Of a stretch of DNA of 23,261 nucleotides, positions 22,381 through 23,261 are shown one piece after another. Source of the stretch: Peptococcaceae bacterium UBA5752 (GTDB lineage: Bacteria; Bacillota; Dehalobacteriia; UBA4068); NCBI GenBank assembly GCA_002419055.1, contig DIFI01000010.1, forward strand, positions 1-23,261, given 5' to 3'. A model generated the notes under the pieces. The model was given only the letters and a program-made list of their open reading frames with translations. It was not told the DNA's origin and searched no databases. The translations under genes and the position numbers were made by a program. Within the stretch, counting starts at the first letter, position 1; each line of letters opens with the position of its first letter.

Positions 22381-23261
22381 GTGGTATTAATTAAGAATGA
22401 ATTTGAATATTACAAGCCGACCACGATCGACGAAGCATGTGATTTGGCCGCCAAATATTGGGGCAAAGCACGTATGTTAGTCGGTGGGAGCGATTTAATG
22501 GTACGGCTGAAAGCAGGACAATGGAATCCTGAACATGTTATTGATTTAAAAGGTATAGGAATTGATTGGCTGAAGATTGATAATAACGGCGCAAGTATTG
22601 GTGCTGCCTGCACACTAAGAAATATTGAAGAAGATGCAAAGATACAGGAAATGTATCCGGCGATCATTGATGCAGTATCGCATATGGCATCGATCCAGGT
22701 AAGAAACAGAGCCTCGATGGGCGGAAATTTATGTAATGCTGCGCCTTCATGCGATGGCGCACCGCCGCTGATGGTCTACGGCGCGACTGTTATAATAGCC
22801 GGCGTCAACGGTAAAAGAGAAATGTCGATAGATGATTTCTTTACCGGCCCCGGCAAATCAGTGATCGGTGAAGGCGAAATATTAGAAGAGATCGTAATAC
22901 CTGCTCCGGAATTGCTAAGTGGAGCAGCATATCTTAAACTTTCGCGTACCGCCAAAGACTTGGCGGCTGTTGGCGTTGCTTCTTATGTCAAGTTAAGTGG
23001 CGGTTCGGGTTATTGCAGCACCAATAGACCAGTAGAAGATGTGCGTATAGCATTAGGTGCGGTGGGACCTGTACCGTTGAGAGCAAAAGCTGCGGAAGAA
23101 TTTGTCAAGGGTAAAGTACTGACTGTCGAAGTAGCCGAAGAAGCGGCGAAAATCGGCATGAGCGAAGCCAAGCCAATCACGGACGTTAGAGCAACCGCTT
23201 TCTATCGTACCGAGATAGTCGGCACCTATATTAAGCGTTCATTGCTTCTTGCCAAAGAGCG
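22381..23261 (+). CDS. FAD-binding subunit of a molybdenum hydroxylase (xanthine dehydrogenase/CoxM family), partial
   Basis: 293 codons are visible and the frame is open at the window end. It starts at GTG 22381 behind a G7 run (22367-22373). The family's FAD motifs are present: VGGSDLMV near residue 39, IGAACTLRNIE near 79, and VRNRASMGGNLCNAAPSCDG at about 106-125, followed by the C-terminal CoxM-type domain (VRIALGAVGPVPLRAKAAEE). There is no room for the extra Fe-S loop of 4-hydroxybenzoyl-CoA reductase. Such subunits pass electrons from a 2Fe-2S subunit and a molybdopterin subunit, whose genes would be expected just to the right. These enzymes hydroxylate N-heterocycles, purines or aldehydes using water. 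Confidence 0.9.
   Translation, partial: MVLIKNEFEYYKPTTIDEACDLAAKYWGKARMLVGGSDLMVRLKAGQWNPEHVIDLKGIGIDWLKIDNNGASIGAACTLRNIEEDAKIQEMYPAIIDAVSHMASIQVRNRASMGGNLCNAAPSCDGAPPLMVYGATVIIAGVNGKREMSIDDFFTGPGKSVIGEGEILEEIVIPAPELLSGAAYLKLSRTAKDLAAVGVASYVKLSGGSGYCSTNRPVEDVRIALGAVGPVPLRAKAAEEFVKGKVLTVEVAEEAAKIGMSEAKPITDVRATAFYRTEIVGTYIKRSLLLAKE

Overview
This window looks like the chromosome of a spore-forming anaerobe of the Firmicutes, most likely in the Negativicutes (Sporomusa-like). The evidence is a 4-hydroxy-3-methylbut-2-enyl diphosphate reductase fused to ribosomal protein S1, the Firmicutes order cmk - plsC - ispH/S1 - radical SAM protein - der - plsY - gpsA, an alpha/beta-type small acid-soluble spore protein gene, and strong AGGAGG ribosome binding sites throughout. 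The taxonomic call is inference from gene order and families; there is no rRNA in the window.

Layout. (1) 1-1315: the tail of an upstream gene, a terminator, a spore-protein gene on the minus strand, and an unknown single-pass membrane protein; a 35-bp direct repeat brackets the spore-protein locus. (2) 1316-10670: a conserved housekeeping run on the plus strand: HutP-like protein, cmk, plsC, ispH-S1 fusion, unknown membrane protein, DUF512 radical SAM protein, der, plsY, gpsA, closed by a strong terminator. (3) 10671-16808: a transport module present twice in tandem. Each copy has a small two-helix membrane protein, a 502-residue sodium:solute symporter and a similar terminator hairpin. Between the copies lie a duplicated 3' end of gpsA (42 codons plus stop, with its own terminator) and a divergent CprK-like Crp/Fnr regulator. 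The first copy is preceded by about 0.9 kb of non-coding or decayed DNA that ends in five perfect 19-bp tandem repeats, each carrying an extended -10 element. (4) 16809-23261: a catabolic operon behind two matching tandem promoters: a PreA-like flavin/Fe-S reductase, a UbiD-family decarboxylase, a 3-hydroxyacyl-CoA-dehydrogenase-family enzyme, an M29-like metallohydrolase, a small cupin, and the start of a molybdenum-hydroxylase FAD subunit that runs off the window.

How it may work together (inference). The two symporters would import an organic acid with sodium. The CprK-like regulator, whose best-known relative senses a chlorinated phenolic acid, would detect the substrate or an intermediate. 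The enzymes fit the anaerobic breakdown of an aromatic or N-heteroaromatic carboxylate: hydroxylation by the molybdenum enzyme, prenyl-FMN-dependent decarboxylation, ring reduction, hydrolytic ring opening and oxidation of a hydroxy intermediate. The PreA-like enzyme has Leu where dihydropyrimidine dehydrogenases have their catalytic Cys, so it is probably not a pyrimidine enzyme. I could not match this gene set to a pathway I know, and it is the best candidate here for an undescribed system.
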